This document shows, piece after piece, positions 1 to 10,991 of a stretch of DNA of 64,000 bases. Position 1 is the first letter of the stretch. Each line of letters starts with the position of its first letter. Made by a program: the position numbers and the translations under genes. The stretch is from Camillea tinctor (taxonomy: Eukaryota; Ascomycota; Sordariomycetes; Xylariales; Xylariaceae), in NCBI GenBank assembly GCA_022578605.1, contig MU394096.1:186001-250000 (forward strand), in the 5' to 3' direction. The notes under the pieces were generated by a model. That model made no database searches, was not told where the DNA came from, and saw only the letters and a list, made by a program, of their open reading frames with translations.

Positions 1-871
1 AAAAGCTTCGCCGGCTCGGATAGTCCGGCGTGAAGGGTGTGTGTACGAGCCACTAGGCGCCTCTCGGCAAGCACCTACATGCGTACCACGGGGCCGAGTA
101 TTGTAGAGCTGCAGCATCCCGTCCCTGCAACAACAAACCTCATAGGCCAGTCAGCTAGATGATTGATTGATTTCCGTGACATCGAACATTAAAGCACTCG
201 ATCCTTCAGACTGCAGACTTCCTACGATTTCATATATATTTCCCATAACAGCGTCGTATGTTCTCAGTTCAGTAGGTTTCACATCGTCGGCAGACAGACA
301 TGAATCGACTGGGTGTGGCCCGAATGCATTCCTTATCTCACAATGCCGTTCAAAGGATTTGCTTCATGGGCACGCTGTTGCGATATCGATGTTGGAACGA
401 CCTTCTAAACACCCTGGCAGCCAGGCTGCGTTACTACATCCACCCGGCCTCGCAAAGAGTCGTGGCCGGAATCGTCCAATGGGCGATAAAAATAACAGGC
501 ACCCCTGCGGCACCCTCGCTCACACCCTGGGCATGGGTAGCCTCTTCTACAAACTGGCCTCCGCACCACCGAGCCACCTTCGTGTACCCTGTAAGATGCA
601 TCTCATCGCCCACCCAGGCAGCTGGGGGGGTCAGCCATTGGAATCCGTCGATATGTCATCCCCATACTAGCACTCTCTCGTTCTAGCCCCACTGTAGGAT
701 CGTAGAGTAACAATATGCTCAGTATGTAATAGTATGTAATATGTAAGTCTAGTCTTGGGGTGCCCCCAGACCGAGCAGTATCTCATATATGTAGTAATGG
801 CCTTCCCTCCCCCCCTCTAGAAGGCTGCCGTCTTCTGATTGCTTCAAATTTCCTTGCGTCGCTCAAGCACC
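1..871. other. Upstream intergenic region, no supported gene
   Basis: This stretch precedes the hypothetical gene starting at 872. Two overlapping plus-strand frames of 167 and 128 codons exist (167-670 starts at TTG, 300-686 at ATG), but neither resembles a known protein and each lies across the other, so I treat both as chance. A 10-bp unit agtatgtaat is repeated exactly twice at 721-740, and a pyrimidine-rich tract at about 801-819 lies just upstream of the next start codon, as is common in fungal core promoters. Confidence 0.5.
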
Positions 872-3097
872 ATGTTATCCAAATCGAGTCTGAGCATTCG
901 AAGGCTTATTTCTCAACGGCGATCTCAAAATGACTTGGAGGACGGCAGTTTATTTTGGGAAGACGAGACCGTCCCGCGGAAGTTCACTAACAAAGACGGA
1001 GATAAAGACCCTTGGTTGGCGAAGAGACGTTTAAATGGCAAGAAGAGACCACCGGCACCGATCATCGTGAGAAGCCCGCCGAGTGCCAGTGATTTAGAAA
1101 GACCTCTACCACCGTTGCCAGGCGAGTCCCCTCGCTCGTCTTCTGGTTCATCATGTGGCTACTGTAGAGGAAATCATCTGGACTCAAGCTGTCCATATCA
1201 GTTGACCGGGTCAAAAAGATCACCTCTTTGTTCGTCGTCTTCAAAGGGAGATCGAAGCGCAGAATCCCTACAGCTATCTAGCGCCACCAGCTATGGACCG
1301 GATGATTCTCCATCCCGGCAGCCTTCTCCTAAGTCCTATGTCTGGTCATCAAACCATACAAAGCACCGCGCACAATCATCGGGCTCAACACTCGGGTCCA
1401 CGGGGGCTTTGTCTCTCCCATCTGATAATGAAGCCCGATCCTCCAAAGAACTACTCGGCAGAAAAGGATCCTTCCATGATTTCACAGAAAACGTCAGACA
1501 GCTTATACAAGAGACAGACGAGGCGTTCAAATCCGTCGGCACCACATTCTCAGACACAAAAAAAACCGACATAACTCCACGACACCCCGCAAGACTTTCT
1601 ACCTTCGAATTATCACCGACTACGACATCAGCTCCAAAACTCCGACTATACGAATTCGGGTCAAAAAGCGCCACATACGCTCTACAATCACCCGCATCCC
1701 TCTCCAGAGTCAAGAGGAAGAAGTCCAAAAGGTCCAAGAAGAAGACTCAGTCAATGAGTGCCCACCGGAAACCCCCCGCGGTGAAGCCACTGGCCAAAGG
1801 TGGCTCAAGGTGGACACTTCCAGACAATGTCTCGGACATCCTTAACAAGAAGATATTTCACAGAATCGAAGCTGATGAAATGCTGTCGCCAAGCCAGATA
1901 CAGGCATACACGCTGCGCCGAATGTCGTACCTGCAAGCACAGACGCAAGCACAAAAGTCATCCGAGACCTTGGATAATGACACAGCGGACACGCCCACCG
2001 AGCCATTTCACCTCCAAGATCTCCCATCCAGAATTGGATCGTCCGGTGTCGCATCTCACCCAGACACGGCAGCTGAGGAGAGGCCAAAGACCTCGTCTTC
2101 TGACGAGGCGATTCGAAGAGAGCGGGAAAACGAAAGCAATCCTCCTAAAGCCGAGCTGGACTCGGTGCCACAGCAGAAAATCCACAAGAATAATACGTTC
2201 CCTACCGCCGCCCCCAAGGGCCTGACGCGGCAACCCCCTCGCAGGCAGAAGACGGCTCTTTCCATCATCCCCGAAACCGCTACGCCAGTAGCTACCGAAA
2301 CACGTTTTTTTAGCGACAGTAATACCAAACCCACCAAGGAGACCAAGTACGAAAGTACGGAGGACTCCGAATTCATCTATCTTCAGAGCCCTCCCTGTAC
2401 GCTGACTGTTCCCGGGTTCCGCCACGGGCCCATCCGACTGGACAAGTCGGATCTAGTGCCCGATGTCAAACTCGGAGCGGATGATGGGCTCGACTGGACG
2501 GCGTTCCAAATGGCGATCCTAGGGGGCGCGGGCGATTGGTTCACAGACAGCGACGATACCATCCGGCGGCGCGAGGCAGAGGAGGCAGCCGACATCATCG
2601 GGTGGTGGGAGTCGTGGGGCTGTGACGAGTCTGGGAACAACAGCAGCAGAGATATCACTGGAGCGCTCGTGACGCAGGAGATGGTCACCGCGAGTCCCGC
2701 GAGCACCATCTCGGGCGGTGATAACCTCTCCGACGTGTCGTACTGCGAGATCGAGGGCGACAACCCGTATAGCGCTCACCACGGATGGCAGGACTTGCGA
2801 CACCACCCTCAGCACCGAAGAGAGTTCGATCTCGCCGTGCCCGGGGGAGCGCCGCCTCAATTCCGCAAGTGGACTCCTGACAGCGAGGAGAAGCAGGTGG
2901 TGGTCGACCGCGGTAGCTTCATCAGCCTACCGCAGAGCCCCATGCTCGACCTCAAGATCATTGGCGGGCCCGACGGCGAGGACATGGATGTCGTTCCCAT
3001 GGGGTATAATCTGGGCCACGACCTGGGCGACTTCCTCAAATGGGAGGCCGAGCATGCGTATGCAGGGGACTTTGGCTCGCCTCCGGGCATGCTATAG
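872..3097 (+). CDS. Conserved-type disordered hypothetical protein, 741 aa
   Basis: This is an intronless frame of 741 residues. The frame is open from 839, but only through a TTG; the first ATG is at 872 and is preceded by a good context (caccATG), so I start there. The protein is rich in Ser, Pro, Arg and Lys and looks mostly disordered. A short Cys/His cluster of the form C-x2-C-x3-H-x4-C lies at residues 95-107; it resembles a zinc knuckle but has one residue fewer than the classical spacing. A strongly basic stretch near residues 280-293 (RVKRKKSKRSKKK) could be a nuclear localisation signal. The C-terminal third (after about residue 520) is acidic and Trp-containing and looks more ordered. 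I do not recognise a family and assign no function. It is probably a real gene because the frame is long, uninterrupted and continues through regions of different base composition. Confidence 0.8.
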   Translation: MLSKSSLSIRRLISQRRSQNDLEDGSLFWEDETVPRKFTNKDGDKDPWLAKRRLNGKKRPPAPIIVRSPPSASDLERPLPPLPGESPRSSSGSSCGYCRGNHLDSSCPYQLTGSKRSPLCSSSSKGDRSAESLQLSSATSYGPDDSPSRQPSPKSYVWSSNHTKHRAQSSGSTLGSTGALSLPSDNEARSSKELLGRKGSFHDFTENVRQLIQETDEAFKSVGTTFSDTKKTDITPRHPARLSTFELSPTTTSAPKLRLYEFGSKSATYALQSPASLSRVKRKKSKRSKKKTQSMSAHRKPPAVKPLAKGGSRWTLPDNVSDILNKKIFHRIEADEMLSPSQIQAYTLRRMSYLQAQTQAQKSSETLDNDTADTPTEPFHLQDLPSRIGSSGVASHPDTAAEERPKTSSSDEAIRRERENESNPPKAELDSVPQQKIHKNNTFPTAAPKGLTRQPPRRQKTALSIIPETATPVATETRFFSDSNTKPTKETKYESTEDSEFIYLQSPPCTLTVPGFRHGPIRLDKSDLVPDVKLGADDGLDWTAFQMAILGGAGDWFTDSDDTIRRREAEEAADIIGWWESWGCDESGNNSSRDITGALVTQEMVTASPASTISGGDNLSDVSYCEIEGDNPYSAHHGWQDLRHHPQHRREFDLAVPGGAPPQFRKWTPDSEEKQVVVDRGSFISLPQSPMLDLKIIGGPDGEDMDVVPMGYNLGHDLGDFLKWEAEHAYAGDFGSPPGML

Positions 3098-5310
3098 ATT
3101 CTTCTTCTTCCTTTATCCCCATTCTTTACTCCCGCATCCCTAATACGAAAATACCATAATCTCTTACACGACCGACTTTACTACATCCATAAGTTCCTTT
3201 GTATTGAGAGGAGGGTCACGTTCATGGGAAGGATCACGTTTACGGGGTTACGATGATTTAGTTGGGTTGGGACTTATTTTTTATTTTACTTTTCTTTCTT
3301 TCCTTTACTGTTCTAGATACCCTCATCTCTCTCGCTTTTCACTCCACTGAGTCAACATAACGGAAATCCCAAACGGCGCCGCGGTTATCTGTTTTCTTTG
3401 GGACAGACGTTTCACGGAAGGAGGAGGGGAACAAATCAATGGGTTGCTAGGGGCTGGCTTTCTCTGCTCACAACTCGGAAGAGGAATTATTACATATCAG
3501 GTGCTTATGGATACGAATGGGATGTCATGGATTCCTCTTTTTTCAACCACTGCTCAATTATTTTTATATTACACTTAGCGAGGTCAGCATTTCATTTCGC
3601 GGAGGACAAGCATCGGAATCAAGGTTAAGAGAGAAGTGTAGTTGGAATCATTACACAAGATATTGATAATAACTATTATCAATTGAATCCATTGGGATTA
3701 AGAAATGGAGGAAACAGGAAAAAAAGGAAAAGAAAAAACCACCATATAGGGTCAGCTCGTCAGCCTGTTAGTAGGAATGATGATTTGCCGGGGAAAGCTG
3801 GCTTGAGCCGCTTTCACGGAGAGCCTGCCTCCCCTGCCTTACTATATAGTGCAGACGAAGAAAAAAAAGTTCTATACATATCAATAACGATGATATACTA
3901 GCATTGAAACCCTTGGCTTAACTTGCCATTGTGATTACCCCCCTACTGACTATAATCTTGTCCCCTGCCCCGTGCCTCATTCAAGAACCCATCGCGTGTC
4001 ATTTCTCATTTTACGAGATCCGTTTGGGGATGACGCGCAGGGCCAAGAAAAGAAAAGAAAAGCACCTAACCTAGCTCCTGGTAAGAAGAATAAAAATTTC
4101 GAAGTGCCTCGCCTATGTCAATCCAATCCCAGGGTATCTCATCCCCATCCTACCTTGTTCAGCTACGGCACCACATGACGGTTGGCGGCGGGACTTGAAC
4201 TTGTTCACAACTAGGATCGAACTCCGTCAGCCAAACAAGTAAAAAAGTCCGTACATAATAAGTTCGGTGTGCTGGTAACGAATAGGATTTTATTCATTTA
4301 TTTATTTATTTTGGAAACCCCCCTCCCTCCCACCTCCTCATCTGGCTACAACTACAACTATGGTAAGGTATGTTGTTTGATCGCCAACCTTTTTCTCCGT
4401 GGCTACCTAGGTACTTACATAATGTAATTAATTCTACCCATACTGCTCGTGCGATCGTGATAATAGAGATAGACACACATATGTTCTCCTCGCTTAACTG
4501 ACCATGGAAATCACACAAAGACGGACTTCCGGAGGAGGGGAAGACGCCTCAGCTCTGTTGTTAATTATACTAAATCAGAGGCAGTAAGTAAGTCATATAG
4601 GCCTAGGCTATTTGCTTGGTAGGAGGTCAGTTTCTTACTGAATTGCTTGGTACAAGGTCAGTTATTCAGTTGGTTGGTTTCAATGGGGTTTGGGTTGTTC
4701 TTTGTTTCGATAGTTGTGGTTTTAAGGGAGGTCCGTGATTCAAGGTTGCTCCCGTGAGGGTAGTCAGTAGATCTCTTTTCCCTTGAGATAGTGGACGTGG
4801 TGCACGATGTGCTCAATGCAAGCTTGGGTTGAGCGCATGGATACCTCTATGCACCGTACACCTTACACGCCCCTTTACGGGCATGAACCTTGCGGCGAAC
4901 AAACCTTAAAAATTCCTGGTTCCCCCCTCGCTTTACGGTGCAGAACATTGTCCGTAGATGATGCATCCTAGGTAGCGGGTTAATTCGTGCATACATGGTA
5001 CATACATATGTATAGTGCCTAACCTAAGCTAAACCTACCTAAAGCCTGTTGAACCGACCTATAACGCTCTATTCCAGTTCTCTCATCGGCATCAACATTG
5101 AACCTCTTACCTGAACTACGGGCAGTTTACGGATAACCACTTACAACCACGTCATCGCCTACATTTTGATGTTTTGTTTTGTTTCGTTTTAATTTAATCA
5201 ATTATTGTTCCAATTTTCTAACTAGGCTAAACTCTTAAAATATATTTATTCTCTCTTTCCTTTTCCCTTTTGCTTTTTCTCTTTTTTTTTCTTTTCTCTT
5301 TTCTTTTAAT
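3098..5310. other. Intergenic region between hypothetical gene and GH43 gene
   Basis: No gene is supported in these 2.2 kb. The region is AT-rich with homopolymer and simple-sequence stretches, including a TTTA-type run near 4289-4313. A 21-bp direct repeat (TTGCTTGGTAnnAGGTCAGTT) occurs at 4612-4632 and 4643-4663. The last 100 bp before 5311 are almost pure pyrimidine, typical of a fungal promoter or leader. Short frames here (for example 3398-3628, 3683-3901) have no recognisable content. Confidence 0.5.
4612..4663. repeat. Imperfect 21-bp direct repeat
   Basis: Two copies of TTGCTTGGTAnnAGGTCAGTT, at 4612-4632 and 4643-4663, differ only in the two middle bases (gg versus ca). The copies are separated by 10 bp. 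They sit in the intergenic region upstream of the GH43 gene; a regulatory role is possible but not shown. Confidence 0.6.
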
Positions 5311-6866
5311 ATGTTATCTACTGCCATCATCTCACGCGAGACTGCCGCTGCGCACTTTGCCTTCAACGGAGCCTTGACGTGGTTATTTTCGTTTGGTGGA
5401 CCCGCTTTCGACATGCAGTACGACGATTCCACCCTGACGCTGACGTCGGTCGGCACCCCCGATCCCTTTGTTGTCTATGTCGGGGGTCGTTTCTATATGG
5501 TGAGTCTATAGGTATACTTATACCTAGTGCACTCATACCTGGTACCTACTATACATAACCTACATAGTCAGCAACATCATCATCATCATCATCATTATCA
5601 ATATCAACCAACTTCGCCTCCTGCTGCGCCAGGATTTATCTCTCTATTTGATTTTATTTTTCTTATTGTTTTCTGTTGCTAACAATTGCCTGTGGGGGGA
5701 AACCAAATTGGCTCTAGACCTTTACCACGGGGAATAGGATCGAGATCTGGTCTTCGAGAAGTTTAGTCGACATAGAGAGTACTCCTTCCAAGCATGTGAT
5801 CTGGTAAGGCTTCACTCCTTGCACGCAAACGCAACACGATCGTAATATTTTCACCAATTAGACCAGATGTAGCACTAACACCAAGCCCAGGACACCACCC
5901 CCCGGCACCGACCACTCGGCCGACCTCTGGGCGCCCGAGCTCCACGCCCTGCGCGGGCGCTGGTACGTGTACTACGCGGCCGCGCACCCCGCGCAGGGCA
6001 ACAAGAGCCACCGGATGTACGTGCTGGGCGGGCCGCCCGCGCACGAGGACCCCTGCCGCGGGCAGTGGGAGTTCCTGGGGCGCATCCACGACACGCCGGC
6101 GGACCAGTGGGCCATCGACGGGACGGTGTTCGAGGTCGGGTCGGAGCTGTACTTCGCGTACTCGGGGTGGCCCATCGACAGCCACGGCAACCCGGTGGAC
6201 CGGGACTCGGACCTGGTGCAGCAGCTGTTCGTGGTGGCGCTCGAGGACCCGACGTGCGCGAAGCGCGGCGCGCTGCCCGTCATGGTCTCGCGCCCCGACC
6301 AGCCCTGGGAGATCTCCCGCGACGCCGACGGCCGCGACCACGGCATCAACGAGGGCCCGCAGTTCCTGCGCAGCCCCGGCGGCGGCTGGGCCGGCCTCGT
6401 GTACAGCTGCGCCGGCTCCTGGACCAGCGACTACAAGATGGCGTGTCTGGAGCTGCGGCCCGGCGGCGACCCGCTGGACCCGGGCGCGTGGCGCAAGAGC
6501 CGCGGCCCGTTGATCCAGACGCGCAAGGGCGGGTGCGGGCCCTACGGCCCGGGCCACGGGAGTTTTGTCGATCTCGGCGACGGCGAGGTTATCGCCGTGT
6601 ACCATGCTACTGATAGCCCGACCGACGGGTGGGAGAACCGCCGCGCGAGGGTGCAGAGGGTGGGGTTTAACGAGGAGGGCCCGTATATGGGGTGTAAGAC
6701 GTTTGGGGAGAGGGTTAGGGGAGGTCTCGTGTCGAGGATCAGAGCTAAAGTCACGGATATTGTCGAGAGTGCCCAGGCCCAGGCTCATGGGGGCGGGAGG
6801 AAGTCAGAGCTGTCGGGGGCCGAGGGACTTAGGGCTTTGCTTGAGGGGGGAAGAGGGCCCGAGTAA
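5311..6866 (+). CDS. Glycoside hydrolase family 43 protein (arabinanase/arabinofuranosidase-like)
   Basis: Exons 5311-5499, 5718-5803 and 5891-6866 join to 416 residues. The splices restore the family signature: FYM joins TFTTGNRIEIWSS across intron 1, and KHVIW joins TPPPGTDHSADLWAPELH across intron 2. GH43 enzymes are five-bladed propeller hydrolases of arabinan, xylan and related plant polysaccharides. The three carboxylates expected of the family are visible: Asp51 in TPDPFV (base), Asp168 in AIDGTVF (pKa modulator) and Glu246 in INEGPQF (acid). A (CAT)7 microsatellite lies in intron 1. The N terminus has no clear signal peptide, so either the enzyme is intracellular or the true first exon lies upstream; the start is the least certain part. 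Base composition is uneven: 5890-6580 is extremely GC-rich while exon 1 and the 3' end are not. The exact substrate cannot be read from sequence. Confidence 0.87.
5575..5595 (+). repeat. (CAT)7 microsatellite
   Basis: Seven perfect CAT units lie inside the first intron of the GH43 gene. Because the repeat is intronic, length changes would not alter the protein. Confidence 0.9.
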
Positions 6867-7648
6867 AGGATCGTACTCCTTTGGCTCGGTGGGTTTTGCA
6901 TTCTACTCATGCATAGGTAATGATAGGATCTGGAATTGGAACGGCGTATGATGCTTATTTTTCATTATTTCATATTTCATGATGTTATGCTGTTGCTTGG
7001 ATGAATATCTGCTTGATTCTCGGCGCTTTGATTTCTTTATCTGGGGCATGGTACCCTGAGCTATCTACCTACACTACATAGAATTACTAGGTCCAAGCTT
7101 AACAATTCCAACGAAGTCTGTTTCTCTCGTAATAATCTCCGGGTTTCAGCGCACTACTAGCGAAGATTGAGTTGATGAGGATGTATTGAGGTTTTTGTAA
7201 GCAACTATCTTGACTTGGATCTCATCCATTACCCCTAATTGGCTGGAAAGGGGTAAGGGTGGGGATAAGGGTATAGGCCAAATCCTCTAGGTTAGTTGGA
7301 ATACCAATTCTGCTCTTCTAAGATACTATACATACCTAAGTCTCTATAGGGAAATCTTTGACGAGGAACTATCACGGCACGGTAAGAGCTCCACTTTTGT
7401 CACCACTTCAATGAGAGAACAAAAGAGATGTCATAATTACCTAGGTTAGTAGAGAGAGAGAGAGAGAGGAAGGGTTAGTTAGGTATGGTAAGCTGAGAAC
7501 ATGCAAGGAACATCACACTATACTATTTACTGCCTACTGCATGTACGCCATCTCACCACTCACATTTATACACAGCCTTGAATTACCCAATCCGTCTAGG
7601 TTAGGTAGGTAGTGGGCGGCAAGGAGCCGGCCTTACACAGGAACAGCC
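6867..7648. other. Intergenic region between GH43 and HET genes
   Basis: No gene is seen. The region holds the GH43 3' end and the promoter of the HET gene, with several copies of a CTAGGTTAGT-like motif and a (AG)9 run at 7451-7468. Confidence 0.5.
7451..7468 (+). repeat. (AG)9 microsatellite
   Basis: Nine AG dinucleotides in a row lie about 180 bp upstream of the HET-domain gene start. Confidence 0.9.
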
Positions 7649-9914
7649 ATGCGCCTCCTCAACGTTCACACGGAAAAGCTGCACCAGTTCTTCGACGCAA
7701 ATACACCTCCGTATGCGATCCTGTCGCATACCTGGAGCAGCGGCGGCAATGACGAGGTGACCTTCCGCGACGTGAACCCGGACCCCTGCCCTTGGCACAC
7801 ACCTCCCACTGATGCGGACGCCGAGCCCGCTGCCGTCGCCGCCCGGTACAGAAACAAGCCCACCTACGTTCCCAAGGTCCACGGCTGCTGCCGTCAGGCA
7901 CTCGCTAACGGTCTTGAGTGGATATGGATCGACACGTGTTGCATCGACAAGAGCAGCAGCAGTGAGCTGCAGGAGTCCATCAACTCTATGTATCGTTGGT
8001 ATGAGCGCGCGCGTGTGGTGAGTGGGTTGGGAAATCATTTATTTCTCCTTTAAGCCTGTCTCAGGGGTCAAAATCGCCTTGCATATCCAACTGTATGAGT
8101 TCTGACTGATGAGACACGAGCCTAAGAGTAAAAAAAAAAAAAAAGCTACCCAGCATGACAATGGCTGACTCCTAGCGTTGTAGTGCTATGCCTACCTCGC
8201 CGACGTCGATATCACCACCACTACCGACGTTACCTCTGCCCTCCAGCAGAGCCGCTGGTTCACCCGCGGCTGGACGCTGCAGGAACTCATCGCGCCCGAG
8301 CACATCGAGTTCTTCGACTGCGCGTGGCGGCCCCTCGGGGAGCGAGGCACGCTCACGGCCGCGATATCGGCGCGCACGCGCGTCGGCGAGAAGTACCTGC
8401 GCTCTGCGGCGGGCCGCCGCGTCTATGTGCAGCAGCTCGCCGGCGTGGCGGAGAAGATGTCGTGGGCGGCGGGGCGCGTGACCACGCGGCAGGAGGACAT
8501 CGCGTACTGCCGTAAGTAATCTCGGAAGTCGTTTATTTCCCCCCTTAGCCTTTCTCAGGAGTCAAAACTGCCCAGGCATATATGAGCTCTGGCTCCCGAG
8601 ATCTGGTTAGGAGAGCCCGAGAGTTCCCCGGTATAGCGATTCACTGACTCCCCATACCTAACCACAGTGCTGGGCCTATTCGGCGTCGCCATGCCGATGC
8701 TGTACGGCGAAGGCGGGCCCCGTGCTTTCGCCCGCCTACAGGAGGAGATCATGCGCCGCTCCAAGGACCAATCCATTCTCCTCGCTGGGTACCGCATCCC
8801 CCGCCCGCTTCTCGAGGGGGGCTCGGCTCCGCGCTGGATCGTGCGCGCCGCGCTCGCCAGCTCTCCCGACAAATTCCGCTTCGCGGGCGACGTGCGGACC
8901 AAGGCCCCGGAGCGCCTGACGGACAGCTTCACCATGGGGCAGCGCGGGCTGGCGGTGCATCTGCCCGTGTACAAGAACTACGACTCCACGAGCGGGGGGT
9001 ACGACTACTGCGTGCTGAACTGCGGCGTCGCGACGGGCCCGCAGACGGGCGCGTACAGGCTCGTCGCCATCCCGCTGGTGCCGGTGTCGCACGGGGGTCC
9101 GTCCCCGAGGACCCCGACCGCGGAGCGCGACAGCTACCTCGACCTGGACCGCGAGTACGCCCGGCTCGAGATGCAGATCCCGATCCTGGCGCCGGCGCGG
9201 CTGCTCGGCGGGTGGCCGAGCCGGACTTTCTTCCTCCGGCGCGTGGCCGCGTCCCGCGCCGTGGCGTGGCCGCCCGCGCTCGCCCTCGGCGCGATTCGCT
9301 TGCCCCCCCGGTGCTACACCGCGGGCATCTGGCCCCCGCAGAGCCACCCGCACGAGGTGCTCGAGATCGGGAAGCGCAGGGATGGCCACACGTTCCAGAC
9401 GTACGACTGCGCGTTCCTGCACATCGCGTGCGCGCGCCGCGGCGTGCTCGTCATGATCGAACCGGCGCGCAAGGGGGACGATCTCGACAAGCCGCCCTCC
9501 GATTTTGGCTCTACCTCCTTCCTACGGCCCTCTGAGGGCCCTTGCGTTGATGCTTGGGCTGTTCCTAGGGACTTCTGCGTAATTGAAGCGCCCGGGGAGG
9601 CATTGGTTCGATCGCATTATGCTACGAAGACGGATGTGACCCGCGGTGAGCCCATCAAGCTGCTACCTGTGCGCGACGGGTTTTGTCCGGTGAAAAGGAA
9701 GAGGGTGAAGGCGTCGGGGGTAGTGATGGCGGAACATGTAAGGAGAGGGGATGGTAGGGCGTACTTGGATATTGAGCTGGTAGATGACAGCGAGGAAGAA
9801 GAAGGGAAGGGGGAGGGGGTGGAAGAAGATAGTGATACTGAGGGCGAGAGTCCGACAATGAAGTTGTCCAAGATGTTGGAGCAGTATGTCAAGGAGAGCG
9901 AGAGTGATTTTTGA
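7649..9914 (+). CDS. Heterokaryon incompatibility (HET) domain protein, 647 aa
   Basis: Exons 7649-8017, 8184-8511 and 8668-9914 join to 647 residues. HET-domain proteins (PF06985) act in fungal non-self recognition and programmed cell death after fusion of unlike hyphae; many others of this large family have no tested role. The hallmark motifs are in order: YAILSHTW at residues 22-29, WIWIDTCCIDK with the following SINSMYRWYERA, then RGWTLQELIAP, and YCLLGLFGVAMPMLYGEG directly across intron 2, which confirms that splice. The start MRLLNVHTEKL matches the usual N terminus of this subgroup. The C-terminal 200 residues carry no motif I recognise and end in a strongly acidic tail (DDSEEEEGKGEG region). 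Exon 2 and the first half of exon 3 are very GC-rich, while the last 400 bp are not. It is probably an orphan member rather than a known het locus. Confidence 0.93.
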
Positions 9915-10991
9915 ATACACTGTCATGGCTTTCATCACCCTTAGTTATATGAGGTTATAAGGGACTAAAAGCTGTCATTAATCGACGACACACCAAACCA
10001 TCATACTATTTATCTTAAAGATATCTCGGCAATGAAAAAAGTGAAGTGGGAATGTGTTAATCTTCGTGTATTATGATTCTCTACCAGACAAAGGGGGAGA
10101 AAGGGGGAGAAAGAACTCTTCTGAAGTCGAGTTACACCTCTACTCCCCTCCTCCCGACACACATACATAGAAAATGGCATCTTTTTACATGTGCATCATT
10201 ATTTATCGCCCCGACGCCTTATATAACAATGGTTATGTAGGTAGATAGACGTATGTCGAAGAATTATCTGCCAATCGATATCAAACTAGGGATAGGGGAG
10301 ACACCAACTTGCCCTCAGTCTCCAACACCCAACTATCACACTACTTAGCTGAAGATAAATTAGGAAGTAGTAGATAAAGAGGAAATGATGATCTCCGTAC
10401 ATAACTACCTAGCTCCAAAAAAGAAGAAAAAAGAAAAAAGAACTTAACGCCATACATATACTTGGGCACTTGTGCAGTCCCTAGTTCAGCTACCTAGTCC
10501 CTATACCAGTATTCAGAAGCGCTCCATTTTATTTATGATATGACCGCTAAGGCGTAGGTTATGCATATAGTATATATCATATCCAGTAAAACACAAGAAA
10601 AGCTTTTCTTCTTTTTCTTGCAGACATAAAAGTACACGGGAAATTTCTGTTACTCGAACTTTATCGGTAATGGAAGAAGAGAAAAAAAGGTAAAGCGGCA
10701 CCTTTACAGAAAAAAAAAAAGTTCCCTATTCCTCCTTATCATCCGCCAGGTTCAGTTCCACGTCCCTTCCCTTCCCCATCTCTCTGATCCCTCCCGAAAC
10801 CCTTTCTGATCCAACCAAAGTAAAGTAGTACGTAGTCACTTTGAAAAAAAAAGGGAAAAAAAAAGAAGAAACCTCAACACCGAATCGAGTGCTACATGGC
10901 ATCTCTGTTCTCGTATAATCTGCCGAAGCTTCCCAAGCGAATTAGACATTACTCCGCTCACCGATTCATTACACACCATGCTGTGATGCTC
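9915..10991. other. Convergent 3' region between HET and PIL1 genes
   Basis: No gene is supported. It holds the 3' ends of two convergent genes. A GAAAGGGG-type purine repeat (aaagggggag twice) occurs at about 10090-10111, and A-rich tracts precede the PIL1 stop codon. Confidence 0.5.

Noticed and set aside
1..130. Possible dispersed 5S rRNA gene
   Set aside because: Only the short word GCATCCCGTCC resembles 5S rRNA; the rest of the expected sequence and fold is absent.
300..686. 128-codon frame near the window start
   Set aside because: Overlaps a similar-sized frame in another phase, has no motif, and stands alone.
4180..4230. tRNA-like T-loop (GTTCGATC on the minus strand)
   Set aside because: The flanking bases do not pair into a T stem and no acceptor or anticodon arm follows.
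5763..6788. 341-codon minus-strand frame over the GH43 gene
   Set aside because: It is antisense to GC-rich codons of the GH43 exon and consists of Ala/Arg/Val/Gly-rich low-complexity sequence; the sense strand has family motifs and catalytic residues.
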